64,000 nt of DNA. It comes from Portulaca oleracea (lineage: Eukaryota; Streptophyta; Magnoliopsida; Caryophyllales; Portulacaceae). This document shows positions 43,044-55,243 of this stretch, piece after piece. The notes beneath the pieces are model-generated. The model worked only from the letters and a program-made list of their open reading frames with translations, was not told the DNA's origin and did not search any database. Position 1 is the stretch's first letter. Each line of letters opens with the position of its first letter. The position numbers were made by a program, and so were the translations under genes. The stretch covers positions 21,660,594-21,724,593 of the forward strand of contig CM055881.1 of NCBI GenBank assembly GCA_029582165.1, in the 5' to 3' direction.

Positions 43044-45177
43044 TGAAAAATAAGATTACCCTATAGTGGGGTGAATAGGGTGATCACAAAAATATTAAAT
43101 AAAATAAAATGCGGAAATAAATAACGGAAAATAAAAGAGACAAAACACGGTAGTTTTTAACGATGTTCCTCTTAATTCAATTTTAGAGTACGTCACCGCC
43201 TAGAGTTCTCCAATTCTAGGATTGAACTTCGATCTCTTATTAGGATGGACTTTGACATTCGATTTTAGAGCCTTCTCTACTCTCAAGATCATACCACTTG
43301 AAATCACCTCTCAATCAAGTGTGGGGAGTTGACCCCTCAACTCTTAGTCATCTCCCTAATAAACTATCTCTATAACTCTATAATTTTTATATATTTTATT
43401 TTTTTTTACATCGGGTAAATGGATTGACCCACTATTTACAGGGTAAATGAACAGCGAAGCCAATCTAAGGCTAGAATCCTCCTATCTCGGGATCAAGAAA
43501 CTAGCCAAGAGAAAGAACAACACAAGGAATTAAAAACCTAAAAACAATGAAAAAAATACAAAACAAGAAGCTAAATTAAAAGACAAGATATTTCTTCAAC
43601 CTTTGGAAAGGGTTTGAGTCATCACAGGCCAAACAGTGACTTAACAAACAAACCCATCTTCCAAGATGTGACCTATCACTTTCTAGTATTGGATACCGTG
43701 ACCAGTTACTCTTCCAACCATCACTTGGACTGCATGCTATCCAAGCTCCACATCTACAGTAGGCTTTTCAAACATGGATCAGTCACTAGATCTAAAACAG
43801 CCAAGCTCAATCAAGATCAACGATAGAATAGCTAAACTTCTCTTTTGGAACTGAGCTAGAGAACCGGAGATTTCACCGCAAGGCCAAGCTTGTAAACATG
43901 TCGATCTGCAATCACCTTCACAACCATGGCTTTCACGACAGATGGTTTTCAAAACGGAAGGTCTGTATCAATGATGACAATTGACTTCCATCATCAATGA
44001 ATGAATTTATCCTTTCCAGTATAAAGAATATCAATGAGGGAAGATGAGGCATATTTGAGAGATAACCAAAAAAGAGTTGAGACTAATCAAAGGGAAGGTC
44101 TAGGATTTGGATCTGTCTGAACAAAAAGGCAGAACCTTTCATCTCTCACTAGAGAAACTGTGGCTTCCAAGGATGATAGTATACTGATGACATCCAAATC
44201 CTTCATGGATAAAGAACTGATACTTCCTAGAGAACCACCGATCGATCTACACCAACATGGCCAAACAAAGGAGCATACCTTCCTCACAAGAAAATGTTTG
44301 AAAGGTTATTTGAATCTCCAGAAATGGAGATGGTCGAAAAAAGGAGCCAATGAATTGAAGGGCAATGGGCTGCTGGGAGAGGAAAGGAAGAAAAGGAAAG
44401 AACAAAAGAGGGGAGGAGGACGGGGAAGGGGCTCTTGCTCTCTCTCTCTCATTCACTGAGGGATTCTAGAGAGAGGGTAGAGCCCTTATCTCTAGAAATG
44501 CTCAAGTTACAATCTCAACAACTCTATCAACAACTCAATACAATTCTCTTGTAATATCACATTCAACATGTAGTAAGAAATAATAACGCTCAAGTGAGAT
44601 ATATGCTTGTGTGTCTTGTGTTCTTCTCTTGTACTCTTCAATGGCCAATGACTCCTTGTATTTATAGTGCAAGTAGCCGAAGTAGCAAGGGAACAAACTT
44701 GGACAGTTTTTAATCATAATCTCCATACAATGGATATAACATTTTGATCTTATTTTCTTCCTTCCTTTTCATCATGTAATCATTCTAACCATAATATAAT
44801 ACTCTTGATTTTTACCTAGTCAACATGAACAAATATAATATGATTCTCTTGATATTGCTAGCTAGGTCAAACAATCAAATATATTGTATCTATAATCATA
44901 TTAATTTGATATTCATCAAGCAAGGAAAGCAATGTAATATATAAGAGATAAGTTCATAATTTGTTTCCTTTGCAAGAGAGATATATTGTAGCTATAATTG
45001 ATGTTAATATATTTCAAGATCAAATATTATTTGGATTGTATTATTCAATATTCTCCTAATATCAACAATTATATCTTTGCTTGATATGTGATTTATATAA
45101 TCCATATTTCATAAGTAATTTATTCTTTTTCTCTTACATCAAAATGATATCAATTATATGCTAAATATAACTCAACA
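43044..45177 (-). repeat. 5' LTR of the Sirevirus, interrupted by a non-LTR insertion
   Basis: Aligns with 31775-32762 on both sides of an insertion at 43382-44511. Without the insertion and one TSD copy it is 988 bp, the same as the 3' LTR. Confidence 0.9.
43382..44511 (-). mobile_element. Non-LTR (LINE-derived) insertion, 1.1 kb, with poly-A end
   Basis: Flanks ATCTCTATAACTCTAT (43366-43381) and ATCTCAACAACTCTAT (44512-44527) form a 16-bp duplication with three mismatches. On the minus strand it ends in GTAAATAGTGGGTCAATCC, CATTTACCCGATG and an A-rich tail (TAAAAAAAAAATAAAATA), like plant L1 3' ends. No reverse transcriptase was recognised, so it is internally deleted or a LINE-derived non-autonomous element. 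Confidence 0.75.
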
Positions 45178-46391
45178 CTTCTAAAGGCTCGACAACTATT
45201 GAGAGGATAAAACATAAAAAAATAGCAACCAATGTTGGGAATGAGATTAGTGTTAGGTTCCTAGATGCATTCTATAAACTGGACCATCAAAGGGAAGAAC
45301 ACACGAAGAGGCCATCAAAATGAGGCAAGGTGCATGGAATGTCAAGGGAATTGGCTTAGGGGATGTGAAGAAATATGTCAAAAACCTCATTAACAAAGAG
45401 CACCTACATGTGATTGGACTTGTGCAAATAAAGCATACTATGTTTAACCAATGTGAGATTAAGAGATGTTGGGGAATGGGGACATGGAGTGGTATGACAT
45501 TCCAGCACAAGGAAGATTCGGTGGTCTCATTATGATGTGGGACAAGAATGAATTAATCTTTTGCAATAAAATGAATGGACTATGTTGGATGTGCTTGGGG
45601 GGTAGATTAGTGGAAGATGAGGTCCAATTTGTTTTCTGTATGCACCAAATAAACACCAACAGAGAGTTGAGTTATGGAACTGGCAAAGAAAACTCAAGGA
45701 TGGGATACAATTACCCATTATAACATTAGGTTATTTCAATAAGGTACTCACACTAGAAGAAAGGTGGGGTTGTAACGAGATCAGGACATGGATGAAAAAA
45801 TTGGCAGCCTTCATGCAAGATATTGAGGTGTAAGACTTAACGTTGGAGCAGAAATATAAATATATGATAAGTAATGTGGCAAGTCGCATTAACAAGGTGT
45901 TCGTTGATTGCAGATTAATGCCGAATTCGCAATGATGAAACAAACTGTAGAGAAAGACAATTGTCCTACCACTTCCAAATGCTATTAAGATCATCAGAGA
46001 TTCAATGGGGACCTACTCCTTTCTAAATGATTACTGTGTGGTTGGACATTTCGACCTTTATAGAGATCTTTGAGGAGGATTTGGTGTAGCTGATGCATTT
46101 ATCGATACGTAAATGCTTCAAGGCAATTAGGGGTCTCTAAAGAAATGGAATAGGGAGTTAGGAAATATAACAAGAAAGTAGCAGATTTGGAGGAAGAACT
46201 GAAAAAATCATATGATGAAACGATCGAAGAGAGATTGAGTTAGTGCAAAGAAGCTAGAAGAGAGGCACTATGATCCCAACTTACAATATGGCTAACAGGA
46301 AAGGAGATGTTATGGAAACAACAATCGTTGGTGCCAAATTACACAGAAGGGTGACAAGAATACGAGATTCTTTCATACCCTCAGTACGATT

Positions 46392-46431
46392 AGAAGAAGA
46401 AGAAGAAGAAGAAGAAGAAGAAGAAGAAGAA
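46392..46431 (+). repeat. (GAA)n microsatellite inside the LINE
   Basis: About 13 tandem GAA/AAG triplets within the LINE ORF2 region, adding a Lys/Glu run to any frame that crosses it. Confidence 0.9.
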
Positions 46432-47528
46432 AGATGATGAAGAAGATTCAGGTGGATGGACTAGTATATTCAAAGCCAATAGAGATAAAGAGAGAGGTCA
46501 AAAACTTCTTCAAGAGGTATTATTAATAGAAAAGGAGGCAACAAAGAATTGATATATCTAACCAGGGATTGAAGAAAATCTCAGAGGAAGAGAAAAGTTG
46601 TCTGAAAAGGAAGGGGATAAAGGAAGAAATTCTACAAACGTTAAAAGAATGCAACCCAATAAGGCTTCGGGATACGATGGCTTCAACGTGAAGATCATAC
46701 AAAAATTGTGGCCCATAATTGGTTAGGAGGTCAGTAGGTACATATTTGACTTCTTCGTGGAGGGACATTTTGTAGAGGTAATCAACACTATATGGTAACC
46801 CTCATCTCAAATAAGAATGGGAGTGATATAAACGACTAGAGATCTATCAGTATGGAGGGTACTTGATATTAAATCATTGCGAAGATTCTAAGTAACATGC
46901 TCAAGAAGGTCCTACCGCCACTTATAGGAGAGGCATAGACTATGTTTGTGGCAAAGTGACAAACCCTATATATATGGAGCACTAATTGCAATAGAGATAG
47001 GGAGTTGGATGATAAGGAAGAAGAAGGAGTGTTATTTAAATTATATTTCCAAAAGGCATATGATTCAGTTGAGTGGGATGTGGCAGAGGTAAACCTCGAG
47101 CATATGGGATTTAGAGACAAATGGAGAAGATGGTTTAGAAGTTGTATTACAACAGCCAACATATTAGTCATCATCAATAGGGCATCATCAAAACCATTCA
47201 AAATGAAGAGAGGCGGACGGTAGGGAGATCTACTAACTTCATTTATCTTTGTTCTAGTGGGGTAAGCATTGAATGTTATGTTACAAAGATCATTCGAAAA
47301 GAAACACCTTGAAGGAAATTTGTCAGGCAAAAAAAAAAAAGATTAGAGTGTCTCATCTACAATTATAGACAACACTCTAATCTTTGTGTAAGTAGATGAC
47401 AAACAACTTATGAAGACCAAAGCAGTGCTACAATGATTTGATAAAGTTACTGGCTTAATAATCAACTACTCTAAAGCTAGCATGATTGTTTCCGGGAAAG
47501 AGAATGAGTGGAGATAGAAGACTACAAG

Positions 47529-48249
47529 TGTAACACCCTGGGTATATAGTTAAGTGTGGCTTAAAAGGATTGAAATGACTACTTATATCACCCAAGTGCA
47601 CCTTGTTTTATGGTAGCTCATCCGTTGGGAACTCTTCAGTTAAGCATGCTTTGCTGGGAGTAGTCTCAGGATAGGTGACCTCCTGGGAAGTTTTCACAGG
47701 CAATGTGTAAGCAGTTATCCTTGAAGCATACTGGAAAGATTCATGGTAATTTGTTGGGCCAGTCAGTGATCCTTGAAGCAGTTATCGGTAATATTCGCAG
47801 CCCGAGAGGGGCGGGGCGTTACAAATGGTATCAGAGTCAACCCACAACCGTGAGTTGCGCTAGTGGACGGGAGATCCATGGGCAGTCACCTAGCGGGGCA
47901 AACATTCTGGAGCGGATTGTGGCACAACGAGGACGTTGTGCACTTAAGAAGGGGTGACTGTAACACCCCGGGTTTATAGTTAAGTGTGGATTAAAAGGAT
48001 TGAAATGACTACTCATCTCACCAAGGTGAACCTTCCTTTATGTAGCTCATCCGTTGGGAACTCTTCAGTTAAGCGTGCTTGGTTGGGAGTAGTCTCAGGA
48101 TGGGTGACCTCCTGGGATGTTTTCCCACGCAACGTGTGAGCGAGGACGAAGCATGCTGGAAATACCCATGGTGATTTGTGGGGCTAGTGAGCGATCCTTA
48201 AAGTAGTTTTTGGGAATGTCCGCGGCCCGGGAGGGGCCAGTGCATTACA
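47529..48249 (+). mobile_element. Cassandra-type TRIM with 5S-rRNA-like LTRs (complete)
   Basis: LTRs at 47529-47823 (295 bp) and 47959-48249 (291 bp) begin TGTAACACCC and end TTACA. The primer site TGGTATCAGAG is at 47826, and a purine tract AAGAAGGGGTGAC precedes the 3' LTR. Flanks ACAAG and ATAAG differ by one base. Each LTR contains a 5S-like segment (about 47613-47706 and 48041-48135) with GTTAAGC(G/A)TGCTT and GGAT(G/A)GGTGACCTCCTGGGA, the A and C boxes of 5S genes. The internal 135 bp is non-coding. It sits in LINE ORF2. Confidence 0.92.
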
Positions 48250-48459
48250 ATAAGAAAGTTGAAGAGCATAAGTGCAATGTTGCTGAATTGCAAACAACTT
48301 ATTTGGGATTTCCCTTGGGGCGAATATGGGAAGAAAAGAATTGTGGAAGCCATAAAACTTTCCTAGAAAACCAATTGTCTATCATGTGCGGGACATTAGT
48401 GATGATGAAGGTTATGCTTGCAACATTGCCAAACTATTACTTGTCCATTTTTAAGATGT

Positions 48460-50871
48460 TGTAGACACCCGGTTTTAGCAGAGTTTTTATATACTTTTAG
48501 TGTAGTTTTTTTAATCATTCCCTTTTATGTACTTTAGGTAGAAAATAAGGAAATAAGAGGAGCCAAAGTCGAAAGACTTAATTGCTTGCACTCTACATGC
48601 ACAAGTTCACGTGGATATTTGTATGCAAAGCTCACATGCAAACCCTCGTCGCACATGCACAATTTTCTATGTAAAAGTGGACCAAAACCCTAACCATGCA
48701 CCTACATGCATAAGGGTAATATGCAAGCCATGCAAAGTTTACATAAAAAATAAAAAAACACAAATTCCATGCATGCATATTTAAAGGCCGACAGGCCTTC
48801 AGCAAGGTCACATGTTCGGATTTCGTCGCCAGCTCCATTGTTTATCACCGTCCAAGCTCAAGTTCATGCATGTATGAGCTTAAAGTCTGATCGACCATTG
48901 AAAGAGTTCACACCATTGTCGACTACGTGATACATGGACGAAAATTCATCCTCTCCTTTCTTGTAGGTCGATCGACCTTTAAGGCTTTCACACTCAAATT
49001 ATTCTCCCATACAAGCCATCGTCCAAAGAAACATGTGATGCATTGTTTCAGGTCTAATCAAACTTCAAAAACGATGAATCCAAAGTTATCAAATGCATAC
49101 ACATATATTCCCCCCATCTAGCATCTTTAGCCTATAAATACAACCCCTAAAAGCTAGAAGGAGGACACCAACTCATTCATTCTATCCTCCCTACACTTCT
49201 ATTCTCTCATTCACTCATTCATTTAATTCTCTCTTTCACCTCTAGTCTCTCAAATCTACTACTTTCTATTCCTAATCTCTACACCATTCTTGTTATCATT
49301 TTCACTACTCTATTACTTTCCTAAATACTAAACACATATCCATCTGAAACCCCACAAAAAAGCCTTAAACACATAACCCTCCAAAAAGCATCCAAAAACA
49401 CCACCAAAACACCCCCGAAAACCACACAAAAAGAGTGTTTTCCTACCGCTATTTCCATCCTTTTCCATTCTTTTCATACGTTAAACTTTGGTTCGATTTG
49501 GCATTCTTAAAGGAAGTATTCAAAGCTTCAAAACAAGCATATTCAAGGGTGAAAAGGAAAGCATTCAAGCAAGGCCTTGCCTTCCTTCTAAAAACAGCAT
49601 GTAGGTACTTTTGTGTGTTTATTTCCTAATGTAAAGTGTTGTATATGTTGTAATCCTTTCATTCTTTTGCATGCTTAATGAAATAATCATTTAAAGCTTC
49701 AATATACCTTCCTTCCAAACTTTATTAAAAGCACATTTTACAAACTTTAAGTAGAGTCTTTCTTTTAGTGAGAGGCGAACTCAAAGGTTTTTACTTTTCG
49801 AGTTCGTAGCCTTACCCCCGAATCTACTTCTTGGTTTCGTAGGCGGAGTCTTTCTCGTTTTCTTTTCAGTTTTGTCTTGGATTTTCTCCTTAAAAAAGTC
49901 GGGTGGCGACTCCTTTTTAAACCAAACACATCGGGATTGCCTAAATTGTGTCTAACATGGTTTTAGAATGTACCGATGCAACTTTAAGGTGATTTTGTAT
50001 ATTTTTAAATAGTGAATGCATAAATTACCTTCTTTCGAGCCTAACATTTTGTGAACGAATTGGACTAATCCTAAAGAGTTGGAATAAGTGGATGCTCACT
50101 CTAGGGTTGTCCATAAATAAACGCCCTGAAAAAACCCGATCTGGAAACCCGTTACCCGGTCAAAAATTTTGGGTACCCGGACCGGAAAAATCAATTTTAA
50201 TCGGTTCGGTTACAGATCGACACCTAACCATTTTCGATTACCCGACTTACCCGAAATTAAATTTTAAATTGGGGTACAAATTTAATTTTCAAATCCATGC
50301 CACATACTACTATCTCCAAGCCTACTGATACTCAACTAGTCCATTTAATTTTGGATGAAGAACCCTAAATTTGCATGTTACTTGCTCCAATGCCCCTCAC
50401 TTTTTTGTTTCACCCTTTCACAATTTCAATTTGTGAATTTGTTGTCATTTGTTGGCTACTGCCTACTGGACACAGTGGTAGAGGAGCTCATTTGTTATGG
50501 CTACTAAATTTTCAATATTAGTACCTCTAGTTACAAATTATGAATAAAATCGGAAACTCGTAAAATTATAATTAGGGTCTTTTGGTTCACCGGTACCCGC
50601 CCAAAAAGTTTCGGGTACCTGAAACATTTGGTTACGGTTACGGTTCGAGGGTTTGGCCGCCCCGAATTTTCGGTTACCCGAAAAGATTATCCAATCGATT
50701 TGGGTACCCGATTTGTGAACACCCCTAGTTCACTCTTAAAGTTTAGTTTAATCATTCATGAAATGCACAAAGTAAAGGGAAGGTGATTTTGCAAATACTG
50801 TTCATGAAATGTGCGAATAATCCTCAAAGTATTTTAAAAGTAAATCCCGGCACAAACCCCTCAGTCCCACA
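48460..50871 (+). mobile_element. Solo LTR of a second Tat/Ogre subfamily
   Basis: Begins TGTAGACACCCGG and ends CAGTCCCACA, with flanks GATGT (48455-48459) and GAAGT (50872-50876). Removal joins the LINE frame as SIFKM|FRSLNN. It shares blocks with the LTR at 10540: a TATA box at 49133-49140, AGTCTTTCTTTTAGTGAGAG, GAGTTCGTAGCCTTACCCCC and GTCGGGTGGCGACTCCTTTT. Without the nested hAT it is about 1.8 kb. None of the AAAACCCGCGCGGGTTTT palindromes is present. Confidence 0.78.
50102..50727. mobile_element. Non-autonomous hAT element (TSD GYTCACTC)
   Basis: Flanks GCTCACTC (50094-50101) and GTTCACTC (50728-50735) agree at 7 of 8 bases. Termini TAGGGTTGTCCA and TGAACACCCCTA are inverted repeats with two mismatches. 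Subterminal GGGTACCCG and GGTTACGG repeats are typical of plant hAT MITEs. Confidence 0.85.
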
Positions 50872-52412
50872 GAAGTTTAGAAGTCTGAACAACGAGAAAA
50901 AAGTGTCGACAGATGCCAAAATAAATGTCCAAGGAAATAATCAACTAACAACGAATATTCTTGTCAGGTGGAAAAGATGGATCAAGAATGAATGACCCTA
51001 TTAAGTGGGAGGTAATTCAAAAACCAAACTCAATAGGTAGCTTAGGTGTAAGGGATATGGTTATGAAGAATTTCGCAATGTTGTTCAAATAGTGGTGGAG
51101 GTACAATTCGAAGGAGGGTGTGTTGTGGAGAAAAGTTATCAATTTGATATATAAGAAGGATGATACAAGCTGTCAAACCCCTTTGATTTGAGGCAGCCTA
51201 GAGTTTGAAGGGAAATTAAGAAATTGGGAAGAGGGGAAGGGGTAGTGTAGAGAGGAGTATGGCAAAGAATGAAGGTCAAATTGGGTGTGGAAGAAAAAAA
51301 AAATCAAGTTCTAGGTCGATTTTTAGTTGGAATAAGGCCCACTTAGAAAGTTTTACTTGTGCATATTCATGTTATCAACACAAAAGTAACGCGTGTTGGG
51401 GATATGAGATGGTTTGAAGGAAGAGTCTAGAGATGGTTCCTAACATAGAGTAGGGAGTTCAGATTGTAGGAGATGGAAGACAAACAAGATCTAACATCAA
51501 AGCTGTGGGAGCAACATCCAAATCAATGAGAAGATGAGGTTGTATGGCTTGGACGAGATGAGTTCAATGTCAGATCAATTTTCAAAACAATAGGTACTCT
51601 AGCAAAAGGAGGAGTGCATGTTGATTCGATAGTGTATAAGGCATGGAAGGAATTGGCACCTTTCAAAGTTGAGGTTATGATTTGGATGAAATTGTCCGTC
51701 AAACTAAATGTGATAGCTTAATTACGCACCAAGGGAATTTTTTCTGAAGAGCTAAACGTATGCCCATATTGTAACAAGAATAATGAGGACATCAATCATG
51801 TACTCTTAACATGTAACTTTACAGCTAACATATGGAAATCAATGATGAGGGATCTAGTGAGGAAGATAAGAACCATAGGAATGATCAAATAATGGTTTAA
51901 TGACTGGTTTGAGGTCAAATTCACAAACACAACAAGAAAGAAATTGTGCATAATGATTGCCTTTGCAACAATTGGACACTTTGGAAGTATAGAAATGAAG
52001 TGGTCTTCAAAGGAAATGGTGGAGTATCTTATCAAGAGAAGAATGGGATTGTGGGCTATAATGTGGAAGGAGGGTATCCCATACCTAGGTGAACCATTAG
52101 CAAGGAAGTTCAAGGAGATCCCACTGTTATTTAATTGATATCGAAGAAGTAAGCATTGAAGACAAGATTGAAAAGGAATTGTAATCACTTATATTCAGAA
52201 TTGGGTACTAGAAGGAAAGATGAAGGAAAACAGTTGATATGATGACATATCATAGGGCACAAAGTTCTTTTACTAGCTATGGTATGTTAATGGGCCACAC
52301 TTTTGTATTGTTTTGTTATCCAAGTTAGTGTGGCTTATAGTGTTAGTCGTGGTAAGTATTGGTGACAATTTTCTCTTGTTTTGCTAGCCTAATGAGTTGG
52401 AGGTTGTACTAC

Positions 52413-53079
52413 TATAATACCCCGAGTATATGGGTAAAGCGTGGCTTACAAGGATTGAAATGACTACTTATATCACCAAGGTGCACCTTCTTTTATGGTA
52501 TCTCATCCGTTGGAAACTCTTTAGTTAAGCGTGCTTGGCTGAGAGTAATCCAAGGATGGGTGTCCTCCAGGGAAGTTTTCTCAGGCAGCGTGTGAGCGAG
52601 GACGAAGCATGCTGGAAAGACTCGTGGTGATTTGTGGGGCCAGTCAGCGATCCTTGAAGCAGTTATCGGTAATGTCCGCGACCCGGGAGGAGCCGGGGCG
52701 TTATAGATGGTATCAGAGCCGACCCGCTACCGTGAGTTGCGCCAGTTAATGGGAGAACCATGGGCAGTCACCTAGCGGGGAAAAGATTCTGGGTTGGATT
52801 GTGGCACAACGAGGACGTTGTGCACTTAAGTGGGGGTGACTATAATACCCCGAGTATATGGGTAAAGTGTGGCTTAAAAGGATTGAAATGACTACTTATA
52901 TTACTAAGGTGCACCTTCTTTTATGGTAGCTCATCCGTTGGAAACTCTTTAGTTAAGCGTGCTTGGCTGAGAGTAATCCAAGGATGGGTGACCTCCTGGG
53001 AAGTTTTCTCAGGCAGCGTGTGAGCGAGGATGAAGCACGCTGGAAAGACTCGTGGTGATTTGTGGGGCCAGTCAACGAT
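52413..53079 (+). mobile_element. Second Cassandra element, 3' LTR truncated
   Basis: The 5' LTR at 52413-52705 is followed by TGGTATCAGAGCC at 52708 and an internal region nearly identical to that of the first copy. The 3' LTR starts at 52841 and breaks off near 53079, about 50 bp short. Both LTR termini read TATAATACC and GTTATA where the first copy has TGTAACACC and GTTACA, consistent with deamination of methylated C. 5S-like segments lie at about 52498-52592 and 52926-53020. Confidence 0.9.
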
Positions 53080-54427
53080 AACATTGACATACATTTTTGT
53101 TATAATTGAATTGTATTTAATACACGACAACTTTGTCTTATATAAATTTTTTTTAATATTTTGATAGTTGATGTTTTCATATAGACAATTTTAGTTGGGC
53201 TTGTTTGACTAAATGTGTAAGTCTACCTATTGATAAGGGCTTATAATTATAAGAGTAGATTACTTGAAGTAATAAATACTAAAACGAGTTAAGTAAACTT
53301 ACCAAACTTATTGTTTTGAGCTACATCAGCTTCCCACCGAGTTAACTCATGCATAAGGACTCACAACACAGACTTGATTTGTTTATGCTCCTACTTGATG
53401 TTATTGTACCTGATACGTGGTTTCAATTTACTAAGGCCTTGTTGTTTGGTTTTTGTCCTTTAAGTTTTAGTATAAAGGATTTAGACTCTGAAGGTTTAAG
53501 AAAGACTATGAAGTTCTTAATTATATTCATTTACAAGGATAATAGATTGTGATCCATTGATGACATATACTATTATTAAATATAATGGATCTAAACATAA
53601 TTGAGAACTTCATGCATATACATTGTTATCATGGATATAAATGTAATTAATTACTTCATGGTCGCTTTTAAAAGTTTATAGTCCAAAACCTTTCATGTTA
53701 GAACTTTAAGATAAAAGACCTTTACTTTTTAATTATTTTTTTTTGGAGTTTCGGTAGAATTTTACCTACCCTTTCTATAAAAAAAATTAAAAAAAAACGT
53801 TACCTGCCTTAATTTAACCAATTTTTACTTACCTTACTTAGACTAACTAAATACCCAACATAATATATATTTAAAATTTCATATATTTAATAAGTGATGT
53901 TATTGATGTGACTTACCCTATTCACACTGACTTCTTTAAAAAAAATTATATATTTAACAAGTGATGTGATTGATGTGACTTATTTGTCAACCCTTACACA
54001 ACTTTATTACCATCCCTACATTACTTATCTTTCCCTCCTTTATTAACTCGCTCTCTCTTACCTCCAGTTCAAAAATTGATATAAGTATTATAAATGGATC
54101 GCACACTTGATGGGAAGTCTTACCACATTTTGACAACCACATTTTTTACAATCAAAAAAATTCGTTTCTTTTCGTAAACCTAAAAGGGGATCTTTTCCAA
54201 GTTCATGAATAACATGCATTCAACCATTCAAATTACGATTAGGTACATCTTAGTCTATCTTGTAAGGGAGTTTCTCTCACATTGTCTTCAGCACTATATA
54301 GAAAAAATAGAAATGTTAGGAATAAAGAGAAAGGAAAAAGTGAAGTTATAGTTATTGGGTCTATCTTATGAGGTAGACCAGGATATATTTAAATATTTAA
54401 CATTGCATTCTAGGATATGTGGAACTA
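53080..54427. other. AT-rich intergenic DNA, no gene seen
   Basis: No recognisable coding or TE domain. A direct repeat ATTGATGTGACTTA with its upstream TATATTTAA(T/C)AAGTGATGT occurs at about 53883 and 53948. Short ORFs here have no family resemblance. Confidence 0.5.
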
Positions 54428-54435
54428 GGTATAGT

Positions 54436-54980
54436 TAGAGTTCGAAAAAATTTGACCCGACCAGATTATCGACTCAGAACCAACATAATATTAAGTGGAT
54501 TTGGTTATAGATTTTGAACCCATTTAATTAAAGGGGTGACACGACAAACCCGTTTACATAATTGGGTTAGATTTGGGATGAAAATCCTAACAAAAAAAAA
54601 CACACACACATTTAAACAGTATAATCATTGGGTTAAATGGGTAACTTGTTTGCTTTTTACCCTTTACCATTTGAGTAAGGTAAAATAAGTAAAATTTTGT
54701 GTTTTCAACTTTTAAGAGGGGTGTGGCTGTGATAAAAGTTGAATGGAAGAAAACTAGTTGCATTTTTTTCTTTTCAAGTTGCATATTTGTCTACAATATA
54801 TAAAGTTAAAAAGTAAATGTGTTACATCAAACTTAATCCACTTATCACATATAATTAAATTGGTTAAGTTAAGGTCAACCCGTTTATTAAATGGGCAGGT
54901 TTTTGACTTATAATTCTTTAATCTATTTAACTTCAACATGAACATGAACCCGACACGACTTGACCAACTATCGAGCTCTG
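54436..54980. mobile_element. Non-autonomous hAT element (8-bp TSD GGTATAGT)
   Basis: A perfect 8-bp duplication GGTATAGT at 54428-54435 and 54981-54988. Termini TAGAGTTCGA and TCGAGCTCTG are inverted repeats with two mismatches. Subterminal GACCCG and AACCCG motifs are repeated. No coding frame. Confidence 0.9.
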
Positions 54981-55243
54981 GGTATAGTGTTGAAAATTTC
55001 GTATATAGTGCTTGAATTAGTTGGAATTTGATATTAGAATTTGCATATATATCAAATTAGAAATGGATCCAAGAATCATAATCTAGTATCGGATTAAATT
55101 GGTATTTGATCCTTGTTCCGGTATTACTTGGAAAACAAACACATACTTTATCTACAAAACTTAATTTCCATACTTTTAAAATTTAAAAAAAAAAACACAC
55201 TTCATAGAATAGAAACTTTCTAAATATTTCCGACCATAAATTT

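Larger units (their letters stand above)
31775..45177 (-). mobile_element. Sirevirus-type Ty1/copia retrotransposon, 13.4 kb (TSD CTTCT)
   Basis: Flanked by CTTCT at 31770-31774 and 45178-45182. On the minus strand the LTRs begin TGTTGAGTTATATTTAGC and end TTATTTTTCA. Both are 988 bp once a later insertion is subtracted from the 5' copy. Order on the minus strand: 5' LTR, tRNA-Met primer site, gag, a gap with repeats, a second gag copy, protease, integrase, reverse transcriptase, RNase H, non-coding region with several polypurine tracts, 3' LTR. Copia domain order, the gag knuckle and multiple polypurine tracts point to the Sirevirus (SIRE) lineage. Stops and frame shifts make it non-autonomous now. 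Confidence 0.9.
45320..52139 (+). pseudogene. LINE ORF2: endonuclease, reverse transcriptase and C-terminal region, in pieces
   Basis: Endonuclease start: GAWNVKGIGLGDVKKYVKNL at 45320, typical of the APE-like nuclease that nicks target DNA. Reverse transcriptase: FQKAYDSVEWDVAEVNLEHMGF near 47040-47110, then broken frames; YLGFPLG and LPNYYLSIFKM at 48300-48460. After the solo LTR the frame resumes with FRSLNN at 50876, followed by remnants of 'NWEV...GLGVRD..MKNFAMLFKWWWRYN' at 51000-51110 and a CPYCN...DINHVLLTCNFT zinc-like block near 51760-51830. Stops and frame shifts are frequent throughout. A (GAA)n run lies at 46392-46431. Confidence 0.8.
30560..52412 (+). mobile_element. L1-type LINE, plus strand, split by four later insertions
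   Basis: Pieces at ~30560-31774, 45178-47528, 48250-48459 and 50872-52412 carry, in order, ORF1, endonuclease, reverse transcriptase and C-terminal region. Together they give about 5.3 kb, a normal L1 length. Insertions are a Sirevirus (31775-45177), a Cassandra (47529-48249) and a solo Tat LTR (48460-50871), each flanked by short duplications. A second Cassandra begins at the 3' end. Outer ends are approximate. Confidence 0.75.

Noticed and set aside
47613..53020. Four stretches resembling 5S rRNA genes
   Set aside because: They lie inside paired ~290-bp LTRs with a tRNA-Met primer site and have many differences from plant 5S, so they are Cassandra LTRs, not rRNA genes.
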